Positions 7,387 through 14,705 of a stretch of DNA of 47,280 bases are shown one piece after another. The DNA is from Nitrospiraceae bacterium (GTDB lineage: Bacteria > Nitrospirota > Thermodesulfovibrionia > UBA6902): contig QZJG01000012.1 in NCBI GenBank assembly GCA_003599275.1, positions 1 to 47,280 on the forward strand, read 5' to 3'. Below the pieces are notes generated by a model. It searched no databases, was not told where the DNA came from, and saw nothing but the letters and a program-made list of their open reading frames with translations. The position numbers and the translations under genes were made by a program. Each line of letters begins with the position of its first letter. Position 1 is the first letter of the stretch.

Positions 7387-8731
7387 ATTATTTATAGCAT
7401 TCATATTCCTTGTCCTCTTTGCTCTCCTCTCGAACATCGTCTTTGCAAGACTCATCATGAGGGATTTCGACGATTTCGTAAACGGCACCAGGGAAGACCA
7501 TCTCTACTGGATTTTGGCCTCTGTCGAAGGGAGCTATAAAAACGGCATATGGGACCATCATACGCTCCATGAAACGCTCCACTGGGGTTTGATGCTCGGA
7601 TTCGAGACGTACATTGATGACAACTCGGAAAACAGGATACTTTCGTCCACAGATGTCGTCTTTTCAATGGACTCCTATATGCTGCGCAGGATGAAATCAT
7701 TTCTCATGCTGCCGTCAGGGAAGGGTAAATTTATATGGTATCCGCTCTACGTCGAAGGGAAAGAGATCGGGAAGCTTTACGTTAGACCCCTTGAAAGGAT
7801 AGGGCCTGTTCTTCTCAAAGAAGAGATATTCAGAAAAAGGGGAAGAGAATTTCTTGTCATTTCCTTCCTTATGGCCGGTGGAGGGGCCTTATTCCTGTCG
7901 GTCCTGTTCACTATATTCCTTTCCACGCCAGTCAGACGGTTGACGGCGGCTGCGGAGAAGATAGCAAAAGGAGAGTTCCTTTTCCGGAGACCTGAAAAAC
8001 GGCGGAAATTTAAAGATGAGATAGACAGGCTGACGGACACTTTTGGTTATATGGCCGAGGCGCTTCAGAGAGAAGACCTTTTAAGGCGGCACCTGACGTC
8101 CAATATAACTCATGAATTAAGGACCCCCCTGACGATCATCAGGGGCAATATCGAGGCGGTTGAAGACGGGGTCATGTCTGATACAAATGAAGTATTAAGG
8201 AACATAAATTCAGAGGTGTTGAGAATGATCTCCCTTGTAGAGGGGATTGAAGATATAACCAGGGCCGAAGCGAGCTTCTTCAGAAAAGGGGAGACGGAGG
8301 AGATCGACCTTCATGACTTTGTTGAATCGGTTGCAGGAAGTATGAGAAAGCTTGTCGAAGAGAAGGGCCTTTTTATGAAGACTGGCGGACCTTCCATCGT
8401 TGTAAGGACATATCCGGAGAAACTCCATATCATTTTAAAAAACTTGCTTGCAAATGCATATAACTACACAACAAAAGGCGGGATCACAATAACATGGGAC
8501 AAACACAGACATGATGATGCCGAAGGTTTTTATATTTCAGTTAAAGACACAGGGAGGGGCATTGAGCAGGAAAACATCGCAAGGATTTTTGAAAGGTTTT
8601 ACAGGGGCGCCGACTCTACCGGTAAGGGATTGGGGCTCGCAATTGTGAAGGAACTCGCAGAGGTGATGGACGGGAAGGTGGAGGTCGAAAGCGCCAGTAA
8701 GAAAGGGACGAAATTTACTGTTAAGTTTTAG
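7376..8731 (+). CDS. Membrane sensor histidine kinase
   Basis: A 451-residue kinase. A first membrane helix (about residues 5-25) and a second (about 158-183) bracket a roughly 130-residue periplasmic sensor. HAMP follows (about 184-236), then HisKA with the phospho-acceptor H246 in SNITHELRTPLT, then an HATPase domain with NLLANAYNYT (N box), DTGRGIE (G1) and GKGLGLAIVKEL (G2). The sensor domain has no Cys and no family I recognise. It would phosphorylate D53 of the partner regulator. Confidence 0.94.
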   Translation: MRTKLFIAFIFLVLFALLSNIVFARLIMRDFDDFVNGTREDHLYWILASVEGSYKNGIWDHHTLHETLHWGLMLGFETYIDDNSENRILSSTDVVFSMDSYMLRRMKSFLMLPSGKGKFIWYPLYVEGKEIGKLYVRPLERIGPVLLKEEIFRKRGREFLVISFLMAGGGALFLSVLFTIFLSTPVRRLTAAAEKIAKGEFLFRRPEKRRKFKDEIDRLTDTFGYMAEALQREDLLRRHLTSNITHELRTPLTIIRGNIEAVEDGVMSDTNEVLRNINSEVLRMISLVEGIEDITRAEASFFRKGETEEIDLHDFVESVAGSMRKLVEEKGLFMKTGGPSIVVRTYPEKLHIILKNLLANAYNYTTKGGITITWDKHRHDDAEGFYISVKDTGRGIEQENIARIFERFYRGADSTGKGLGLAIVKELAEVMDGKVEVESASKKGTKFTVKF

Positions 8732-8805
8732 ACCGTTTGCTGCGGTGTTTGTGGCGGGGTGAGCTATTCACATTTTCTTCAATGTTGTCTGGTACTCTTA
8801 TTGAT

Positions 8806-9129
8806 ATGAAATATTCACTGCGTGTGATAATAACAATGTCCTTCTTCATCTTCATGCATCAGGAGATTTATGCAGGGCATAGGGAAGCACCGGTAACGCC
8901 TTACGGAGATATTTGTCCCCTCTGCGGCAAATACGGCACCTGTAAATCCATGATGACTTCCTATGAGGCCCATAAGGCCATGAAGGATTACTACGATAAA
9001 AAGGGGTTGGAGGTCTCAATTGATAATGCCCGCGGCAGATTTGTCAGGGCCAGGATTATTCATTACGGGGAGGTAGTGGACGTCATTATTTTTGACCGTC
9101 TTACCGGCAGGGTCAGGTCGATTTTTTAG
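8806..9129 (+). CDS. Small exported protein with CPLCGKYGTC motif, unknown function
   Basis: Started at the ATG at 8806, the product is 107 residues with a clean signal peptide ending near IYAG; longer starts (TTG 8737, ATG 8782) lack ribosome sites. The mature protein opens with HREAPVTPYGDICPLCGKYGTCKSMM, a C-x2-C-x5-C cluster that could bind a metal or form disulfides, followed by an amphipathic alpha/beta region. I recognise no family. It follows the two-component operon by less than 100 bp, and its 3' end overlaps the convergent selenoprotein gene by 17 bp. A role in envelope thiol or metal chemistry is inferred only from context. Confidence 0.65.
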   Translation: MKYSLRVIITMSFFIFMHQEIYAGHREAPVTPYGDICPLCGKYGTCKSMMTSYEAHKAMKDYYDKKGLEVSIDNARGRFVRARIIHYGEVVDVIIFDRLTGRVRSIF

Positions 9130-9721
9130 ATATCAGCAATCGAATCAGCTCGTGCACTTCATCACTGTCCCAATCCTTGTAACCCAGGGCAGCGCCTACC
9201 ACATTTCCTTCAGTGTCTATCAGTATCTTCGCGGGTGTCGATCTTACGCCGTATCGGGCGCTCACTTCACCGTCTTCATCCAGCAGTGTAGTGAATGTCA
9301 GACCGGAATCACGGACAAAAGAAAGCACTTTGTCTTTTTCTTCTCCAGTATCTATGCCCAAAACGACAAACGGCTCACCTCTGAAATGCTGATGCAGTCT
9401 TTCCAGGGAAGGCAACTCCTTCCTGCACCACGGTCACCATGTGGTCCAGAAACTCAGAAGAACAACCTTCCCGCGATATTGATTGAGGCTTACCCTTTCA
9501 CCTTTTACTGAAGGCAGTTGAAAATCAGGGGCCACGGTTGGCTGAGTAAAATGCCGGATGTTTATTGACGCCATTAATTCGGCAATGCGGGTATGCGCGG
9601 GTGTGTCACTGCCGGGGCCTGCTTTTGTTTCTTTGCTTTTCTCTTTTGCGCACGCGGTCACAGAGGAAAAGAGAAAAATAATAGTAATAATGATATGGAG
9701 ATACTTCCTGTTTGTTTTCAT
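9113..9721 (-). CDS. TlpA/ResA-like thioredoxin-fold lipoprotein, probable selenoprotein (in-frame TGA = Sec96)
   Basis: Reading through a single in-frame TGA (9434-9436) gives a 202-residue protein. The N-terminus is a lipoprotein signal with lipobox VTAC (C24). The thioredoxin fold follows: APDFQLPSVKGERVSLNQYRG, strand VVLLSFWTTW, then U96-P-W-C99, then RKELPSLERL. The cis-Pro loop RSTPAKILID and a normal C-terminus end it. In TlpA/ResA proteins the motif is W-C-x-x-C, so the TGA falls exactly on the first redox Cys. Sequence conservation continues unbroken downstream, arguing against decay. A SECIS-like hairpin follows the TGA. It would reduce disulfides or peroxides in the periplasm. The alternative is a nonsense mutation or base-call error. 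The selenocysteine machinery is not in the window. Confidence 0.82.
9404..9425 (-). promoter_or_regulatory. Bacterial SECIS-like hairpin after the UGA codon
   Basis: On the mRNA the stem GGAAGG (9423-9418) pairs perfectly with CCUUCC (9412-9407) around loop AGUUG (9417-9413). Two more pairs (CA/UG) form if C9406 is bulged. Sixteen nucleotides separate the UGA from the loop, and the second loop base is G. Both match what is known of bacterial SECIS elements, which bind SelB just 3' of the Sec codon. Part of the hairpin is dictated by conserved coding sequence (RKELPSL), so chance formation cannot be excluded. Confidence 0.6.
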
Positions 9722-9762
9722 GTCCTGTCTTTTATTTTCATAAAATTTTTATGGCAAGACTA

Positions 9763-9771
9763 AGTATATCA
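9763..9771 (-). promoter_or_regulatory. Extended -10 promoter for the selenoprotein gene
   Basis: Read on the minus strand, TGA-TATACT is an extended -10 element with a T-rich -35 region. Transcription would begin near 9756, giving a leader of about 35 nt with a weak AGGA ribosome site before the ATG at 9721. Confidence 0.35.
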
Positions 9772-9824
9772 GTTTTATCGTTTTAAAAAAACACCTTTAA
9801 GAATGTAAATTCAGCAAGGTATCA

Positions 9825-9853
9825 TTGACCTCGATATCAATCTCTGTTACTAT
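9825..9853 (+). promoter_or_regulatory. Sigma-70-type promoter for the M16 peptidase operon
   Basis: TTGACC (9825-9830), a 17-nt spacer, then TACTAT (9848-9853). The predicted start near 9860 is only about 3 nt before the ATG at 9863, and no ribosome site is visible, so the transcript would be leaderless. Confidence 0.55.
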
Positions 9854-9862
9854 TTTAACGTT

Positions 9863-11215
9863 ATGAAGAGGAATTTTGTTTTTGCTGCGTTTCTGCTGAT
9901 CTTTGTATTTTCAGGGTGCGCCCATACGGTCGGGGACATTGCCCCTGAAAAAGAAGGACAACTCCTCGAAGAATCTCTTCCCAACGGCCTGAAAGTCTTC
10001 GTCCTGAAAGATCCCAATGCCCCGGTGGCCGTTTTTCAGATATGGTACAATGCCGGCTCCATCCACGAGCAGGTGGGCAAGACAGGACTCAGCCATCTGC
10101 TTGAGCACATGATGTTCAAAGGCACACCCGAATACGGCCCCAAAGTATTTTCAAAGATAATCAGCAGGGCAGGAGGCATTGACAACGCCGGCACGAGCAG
10201 GGATTATGTGTTTTACCACCAGAAGCTTGCGCCGGACAAAATCCATCTTTCTATTGAGCTTGAAGCGGACAGGATGCGCAATCTGATTGTGGACACTAAA
10301 GAGACACTTGCGGAAAGGGACGTAGTCATGGAAGAACGGCGGATGCGTTACGACGATGACCCGCAGCGTCTTGTATATGAAGAGGTCCAGTCCGCAGCAT
10401 TTAAAAATATCCCTTACAGATGGCCCGTCATCGGATGGATGGAGGATTTGAGGAAGATAACGAGGGATGACCTATACGATTATTACAGGAGGCATTATGT
10501 GCCCAACAACGCCATGATTATTGTTGCTGGTAATATTGATGTAAATTCGGTTGTTGAAAAAATAAGGAGCGAGTTCGGCGATATCCCTGCCGGAGCTGAG
10601 ATAAGGAATCCGGATATAGAAGAGCCGGAGCAGCGGGGCGAAAGAAGGGTATTTGTGAAAAAAGAGGCAGAGCTCCCTTACGTACTGAGCGCATACAAGG
10701 CCCCGAATATTCTGACATCTGAAGACTGCTACGCCCTTGAGGTGTTAGCCTCGGTCCTCTCCGGAGGGAAAAGTTCGAGGATGTACAGGAGTCTGATAGA
10801 TGAAAAGAGGATTGCGCTGTCAGCAGAGGCGTCTTACAGCAGCCTTGAGAAATATCCGTCCCTTTTTTATCTTGATGCTACGGCACTGCCCGGCAAATCC
10901 ATAGATGAGGTCGAAAAGGCTTTGTACGAAGAGGTCGAGAAGATAAAGAAAGAGGCCCCGGATGAAAGAGAAGTCCGGAAAGCAAAGAACCAGATTGAGG
11001 CGGGATTTATCATGGGTCAGGACTCCATCTTTTTTCAGGCAGAGGTAATTGCATCGTTTGAGATGTTGGGAGGCTGGAAACTGAAGGATAAATACTTCGC
11101 CGGGATAAGAAACGTGACCCCTCATGACGTTCAGAGTGTCGCACGGAAATATCTCGTGGAAGACAGAAGGACGGTAGGGACTCTGATGCCACTGAAAGTG
11201 AGGAGTGAAGAGTGA
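9863..11215 (+). CDS. M16 zinc metallopeptidase, catalytic subunit (lipoprotein)
   Basis: A 450-residue PqqL/processing-peptidase-like M16 protease. The lipobox FSGC puts C19 at the mature N-terminus. The inverted zinc motif HLLEH is H78-x-x-E81-H82, with the distal Glu region around ERDVVMEERR. Two M16 halves follow, the second containing the YVLSAYKAP and LASVLSGGKSSRMYRSL segments. The gene overlaps the next M16 gene, which lacks the motif, so the two are expected to form an active/inactive heterodimer that degrades peptides in the periplasm. Confidence 0.93.
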   Translation: MKRNFVFAAFLLIFVFSGCAHTVGDIAPEKEGQLLEESLPNGLKVFVLKDPNAPVAVFQIWYNAGSIHEQVGKTGLSHLLEHMMFKGTPEYGPKVFSKIISRAGGIDNAGTSRDYVFYHQKLAPDKIHLSIELEADRMRNLIVDTKETLAERDVVMEERRMRYDDDPQRLVYEEVQSAAFKNIPYRWPVIGWMEDLRKITRDDLYDYYRRHYVPNNAMIIVAGNIDVNSVVEKIRSEFGDIPAGAEIRNPDIEEPEQRGERRVFVKKEAELPYVLSAYKAPNILTSEDCYALEVLASVLSGGKSSRMYRSLIDEKRIALSAEASYSSLEKYPSLFYLDATALPGKSIDEVEKALYEEVEKIKKEAPDEREVRKAKNQIEAGFIMGQDSIFFQAEVIASFEMLGGWKLKDKYFAGIRNVTPHDVQSVARKYLVEDRRTVGTLMPLKVRSEE

Positions 11216-11225
11216 GGAGTGAATG
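11198..11225 (+). repeat. Heptanucleotide repeat at the junction of the two M16 genes
   Basis: Four 7-nt units (GTGAGGA, GTGAAGA, GTGAGGA, GTGAATG) span the stop of the first M16 gene and supply the GTG start of the second. A change of one unit would alter both ends. The unit differs by one base from the GTCAGGA unit in proC. Confidence 0.8.
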
Positions 11226-12585
11226 GCGTGTTGTAACACCCGGTACTCGTTGCCCTTTATTTGTTGCCGCGTTCATACTGTTCGCTGTTCATTGTTCGCT
11301 GGTCACCGATTCTTACGCTCTCGACGTAAAAAGGGATGTCCTTGAAAACGGACTGACTCTCCTGGTTGTCGAAAGGCATAACCTTCCCATTGTGAAAATC
11401 TCGGTAGGTGTCAAGGCCGGCAGCATTGTCGAGCCTGAAGAAAAGGCGGGCCTTGCCAATCTGACGGCGAGTCTTTTAACGGATGGTACAAAGAGCCGTA
11501 CAGGCCGGCAAATCAGTGATGAAATAGACTTTGTAGGCGGAGCGGTCGGCGCTTCCTCCGATGATGACTACAGTACGGTAACGCTTTCAGTATTAAAGAA
11601 GGATTTAAATCTCGGCCTCGATCTGCTCTCGGACATAGTTTTGAATCCTTCATTCCCGGAAGATGAACTCAACAAAAAGAGAGAGCGCATAAAGGGCGGC
11701 CTGAAGTCTCAGGAAGATGATCCGGGCTTTGTGGCGTCAAGGGAGTTCAGGAAGGCTGTATTCGGAACACATCCGTATGGGCGGTTAATAGCCGGTACGC
11801 CCGAAACACTTGATTCAATAAAAAGAGACGATCTGCTTAATTTTCATGCCGCAAATTACGTACCCAACAATGCAATAATGGCCGTCGTTGGAGATATTAC
11901 TACTGAAGAGGTCAAAAATCTGCTCGGACGGTATTTTCCGGATTGGCGCTCTAAAGACAGCAAGACTGCAATTTCTGTGAAACCCGCAGAAGTTAATGAG
12001 AGAAAAATTGTCCCCATAGACAAGGAACTTACCCAGGCAAACATTATATTGGGACATGCGGGCGTGAGCAGGGACAACCCCGATTATTACGCAGTTTCGG
12101 TCATGAATTACATCCTCGGCGGGGGCGGTTTTGAATCGAGACTCATGCAGAATGTGAGGGAAGAAAAAGGGCTTGCATATGATATTCACAGTTTTTTTGA
12201 TGCAAACAGGTACGGCGGGCTTTTTGAGGTCGGCGTCCAGACAAAAAATGAATCGGCCAATACAGCGATAGAAGAAATACTGAGAGAGATCAAAGGGATC
12301 AGAAACTCTTTTGTATCTGATGCCGAATTGTCCGACGCAAAATCATTTCTGGTCGGAAGCTTTCCTCTAAGGTTCGAGACAGGCCAGAGGATAGCAAATT
12401 TTCTTGTGGCGGTCGAATATTACGGACTGGGTCCGGATTATATTGATAAATATTCTTCATATATCAACAGCGTTACAAAAGAAGATGTCTTACGGGTTGC
12501 AACAAAATATCTCGATCCTGAAAACTTTGTCCTCGTTGTAGTGGCCGACCAGAAAAAGGCGGCGTTGAAAGATGAATTCAAATAA
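11212..12585 (+). CDS. M16 peptidase-like protein, non-catalytic partner
   Basis: A 457-residue M16 protein with an N-terminal signal peptide (hydrophobic FVAAFILFAVHC, cleavage near SYA). At the place of the HxxEH motif it reads AGLANLTASLL, so it cannot bind zinc in the normal way. The remaining fold signatures (NNAIMAVVGDI, YYAVSVMNYILGGGGFESRLMQNVREEKGLAY) are intact, including the region that closes over substrate. It starts at a GTG overlapping the previous stop (GTGA). It is predicted to be the inactive subunit of an M16 heterodimer. Confidence 0.92.
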   Translation: MRSEWRVVTPGTRCPLFVAAFILFAVHCSLVTDSYALDVKRDVLENGLTLLVVERHNLPIVKISVGVKAGSIVEPEEKAGLANLTASLLTDGTKSRTGRQISDEIDFVGGAVGASSDDDYSTVTLSVLKKDLNLGLDLLSDIVLNPSFPEDELNKKRERIKGGLKSQEDDPGFVASREFRKAVFGTHPYGRLIAGTPETLDSIKRDDLLNFHAANYVPNNAIMAVVGDITTEEVKNLLGRYFPDWRSKDSKTAISVKPAEVNERKIVPIDKELTQANIILGHAGVSRDNPDYYAVSVMNYILGGGGFESRLMQNVREEKGLAYDIHSFFDANRYGGLFEVGVQTKNESANTAIEEILREIKGIRNSFVSDAELSDAKSFLVGSFPLRFETGQRIANFLVAVEYYGLGPDYIDKYSSYINSVTKEDVLRVATKYLDPENFVLVVVADQKKAALKDEFK

Positions 12586-13027
12586 GCCTGGAAGGTCGAT
12601 GTGGACCTTTTCTGATAAAGGCGATGTCATGATCAAAATTCATTTTCAAACGCCATAAGAAGAAATAGCTGCGAAAGGTCCTGGCATTGGAAAACGTATC
12701 GAGTGCCAGGTGAAGGGAAAAGCCTGTCGCAATACTTACCAACCAGGCGGGCCATTCAGAGTACCAGGCAAGCAAACCAATCAAAATTACCCACTCCCAG
12801 CCGTGAAAAATCAGGACCAATTTATTAAACCTGCTTGTGTTGCAAACGTTAAAAAAACTTTTTATCCTGAACGGGAACCCATATTCACGAATATAATCGA
12901 TAATATGGTCCATATCGATAAGAATTCCTGACAGGAAACAGCCTAAAGAAAGTTCCCATGATTTAGACACGGCGTATATGATGCCTGATATCGCTCCCGA
13001 TATCATTGTGTGGTGTTCTAATTTCAT
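12578..13027 (-). CDS. Small membrane protein resembling YdjM/DUF457 metal-dependent hydrolases
   Basis: A 149-residue protein with hydrophobic segments and His/Asp motifs: N-terminal EHHTMISG, DMDHIIDY (about residues 38-45) and HLALDTFSN, near the C-terminal third. That arrangement resembles the membrane-bound hydrolases of the YdjM/DUF457 type, but the match is from memory of the pattern only. The stop overlaps the convergent M16 gene by 8 bp. It marks the left edge of the AT-rich glycan region. Confidence 0.6.
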   Translation of the reverse strand: MKLEHHTMISGAISGIIYAVSKSWELSLGCFLSGILIDMDHIIDYIREYGFPFRIKSFFNVCNTSRFNKLVLIFHGWEWVILIGLLAWYSEWPAWLVSIATGFSLHLALDTFSNARTFRSYFFLWRLKMNFDHDIAFIRKGPHRPSRLI

Positions 13028-13071
13028 TTTTCCGGAAATATATTTAACTGTCCCGATTTAATTTAAATTTT

Positions 13072-13101
13072 TTGACATATTAGTAAATTTGATGATATTC
13101 T
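13072..13101 (+). promoter_or_regulatory. Possible sigma-70 promoter for the glycan island
   Basis: TTGACA (13072-13077) followed after 18 nt by TATTCT (13096-13101). A perfect TATAAT overlaps the next bases (13101-13106) but is 23 nt from the -35. It lies 30 bp before the first GT2 start. Confidence 0.4.
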
Positions 13102-13130
13102 ATAATAATTTTATTCTTCATTGTCAATGC

Positions 13131-13904
13131 ATGGAAAAAAAGCCTCTGATATCTTATATCTTACCGGCATATCAGGCCGAATCGTTTATTTATAATAAAC
13201 TTGATCTGTTTTACAGTTTTTGCGCTGAATCTGAGTATTCGAGCGAGATTATTATTGTTAATGACGGCAGTTCTGACAGGACAAACGAAATAATCAAGAC
13301 ATTTATAAATAACCGGGGTGACCGACAGAAAAACCATTTTGTCAAATATGTCAATCTTCCGCAAAATAGAGGCAAGGGAAATGCAGTGAAAAGTGGCTTT
13401 GAGGCCTCTGTGGGACAATATATTATTTTTATTGATAGTGATTTGCCATATTCATTCAAAAACATTGGGGATGTCGTTCATGCTCTTGTTGAAGACAGGG
13501 CAAATTTTGCTATAGCAAACAGGATGCATAAAGACAGTGTTTACAAAATCAGATCGGAAAATCTTTCATATATTTATGTCAGACATACTGCAGGCCGTAT
13601 ATACAATAAATTGATTCAACTTTTCACACAACTTAAGTTCGAGGATACTCAGGCCGGACTGAAGGGCTTTGACAGGGACACGGCCGCGCTTGTTTTTAGC
13701 AGAATGACGATTGAAGGCTTCAGTTTTGATATCGATCTCTTGGTCTGTGCCAGGGAAAACAATAAAGATATTCATACGGTCCCGGTTGAGCTTAATTATG
13801 ACTCGGAGATAAGCACAATAAATTTTGTCAGACAGATATTTATCATGACTCTGGGGTTGTTCCGCATTTATTTAAAACGACTTTCAGGATATTACAAAAA
13901 ATAA
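13131..13904 (+). CDS. GT2 glycosyltransferase, polyprenyl-phosphate-glucose-synthase-like
   Basis: The best start is the ATG at 13131 (257 residues); the longer frame adds only unlikely residues. GT-A fold motifs are ISYILPAYQAE, the nucleotide-binding VNDGSSDRT, the metal-binding DSD in FIDSDLPY, and EDTQAGLKGF. The layout matches dolichyl/undecaprenyl-phosphate glucosyltransferases, which load a sugar on a polyprenyl phosphate on the cytoplasmic face for later GT-C enzymes. The C-terminus is hydrophobic but has no clear transmembrane pair. It is adjacent to the deacetylase gene and probably co-transcribed. Confidence 0.88.
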   Translation: MEKKPLISYILPAYQAESFIYNKLDLFYSFCAESEYSSEIIIVNDGSSDRTNEIIKTFINNRGDRQKNHFVKYVNLPQNRGKGNAVKSGFEASVGQYIIFIDSDLPYSFKNIGDVVHALVEDRANFAIANRMHKDSVYKIRSENLSYIYVRHTAGRIYNKLIQLFTQLKFEDTQAGLKGFDRDTAALVFSRMTIEGFSFDIDLLVCARENNKDIHTVPVELNYDSEISTINFVRQIFIMTLGLFRIYLKRLSGYYKK

Positions 13905-13906
13905 TA

Positions 13907-14680
13907 ATGTGTGCATTTAAAATAGTTGCGGATGATTATGGTATTTCATCGGATGTCAATAAGGCAATTTCGGACCTTGTGAGTAAACGTATTGTTACAA
14001 AAGTAAGTGTGATGGCGAATGAGTCTATTCAATATTCCAGGACCGACATGGGTGAAGATGTGGAAACGGGTTTTCACATAAATCTTACTGCAACGACTGG
14101 ATTGTTCGGGGCCGGTCAAAATGAAAAAATTTCTCCGCCGCGACTGGTATATTTAATATTTTCAGGAAAATTAAAAGTCGAGCAGATTATTAACACTATT
14201 AAGGATCAACATGAAATCCTGAAGATAAAGGAATTCAATTTTACATATCTTGACACTCACCATCATATCCATATAATTCCCAAGGTTTTGCAGGCATTGG
14301 TAAGTTACGCTAACGAGCGGGGAATTAAGTCTATACGATGTATTTCAATGGAAAACAGATATTTGCTGTTTTATTTTTCTTCTCTCGTCCGATATGGATT
14401 TATTGCTCAAATACCGAAAATGATTGTTCTTTACCTGATGGGTAGTTACATGAAAAGAACTTTAAATAAAGCCCGAATCAGGTATCGCAGGAATCTGGTG
14501 CTTATGCCCCTGGCAACAAAGGGGGATTATGCCGGGTTACTAAGAAGGCTTATCGCGAAATTTAAAGACACCGATGCAGAATTGGTGGTCCATCCGGGGA
14601 TGGGATCCGGAACATCTCAAGCCGACGATTATTCCGCCGGGAGATATATTGAATATTGTTCAATGGTCAATCGGATATGA
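13907..14680 (+). CDS. ChbG/YdjC-family carbohydrate deacetylase
   Basis: A 257-residue protein with the family signatures: N-terminal VADDYGISSDVN (metal-binding Asp pair), FHINLT, TLDTHHHIHIIP-type His cluster (here YLDTHHHIHIIPKV) and a C-terminal VVHPGM. YdjC proteins remove N-acetyl groups from amino sugars in a metal-dependent way; relatives act on polyprenyl- or hopanoid-linked sugars. It starts 2 bp after the GT2 stop, suggesting it processes the sugar that the GT2 enzyme transfers. Confidence 0.88.
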   Translation: MCAFKIVADDYGISSDVNKAISDLVSKRIVTKVSVMANESIQYSRTDMGEDVETGFHINLTATTGLFGAGQNEKISPPRLVYLIFSGKLKVEQIINTIKDQHEILKIKEFNFTYLDTHHHIHIIPKVLQALVSYANERGIKSIRCISMENRYLLFYFSSLVRYGFIAQIPKMIVLYLMGSYMKRTLNKARIRYRRNLVLMPLATKGDYAGLLRRLIAKFKDTDAELVVHPGMGSGTSQADDYSAGRYIEYCSMVNRI

Positions 14681-14705
14681 ATGACGGGAAAGAGACGAAT
14701 TGTCA

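Noticed and set aside
12592..12609. AAGGTC/GACCTT hairpin after the second M16 gene as a terminator
   Set aside because: The stem is only 6 bp, has no proper T run and lies within the 3' part of the convergent coding sequence.
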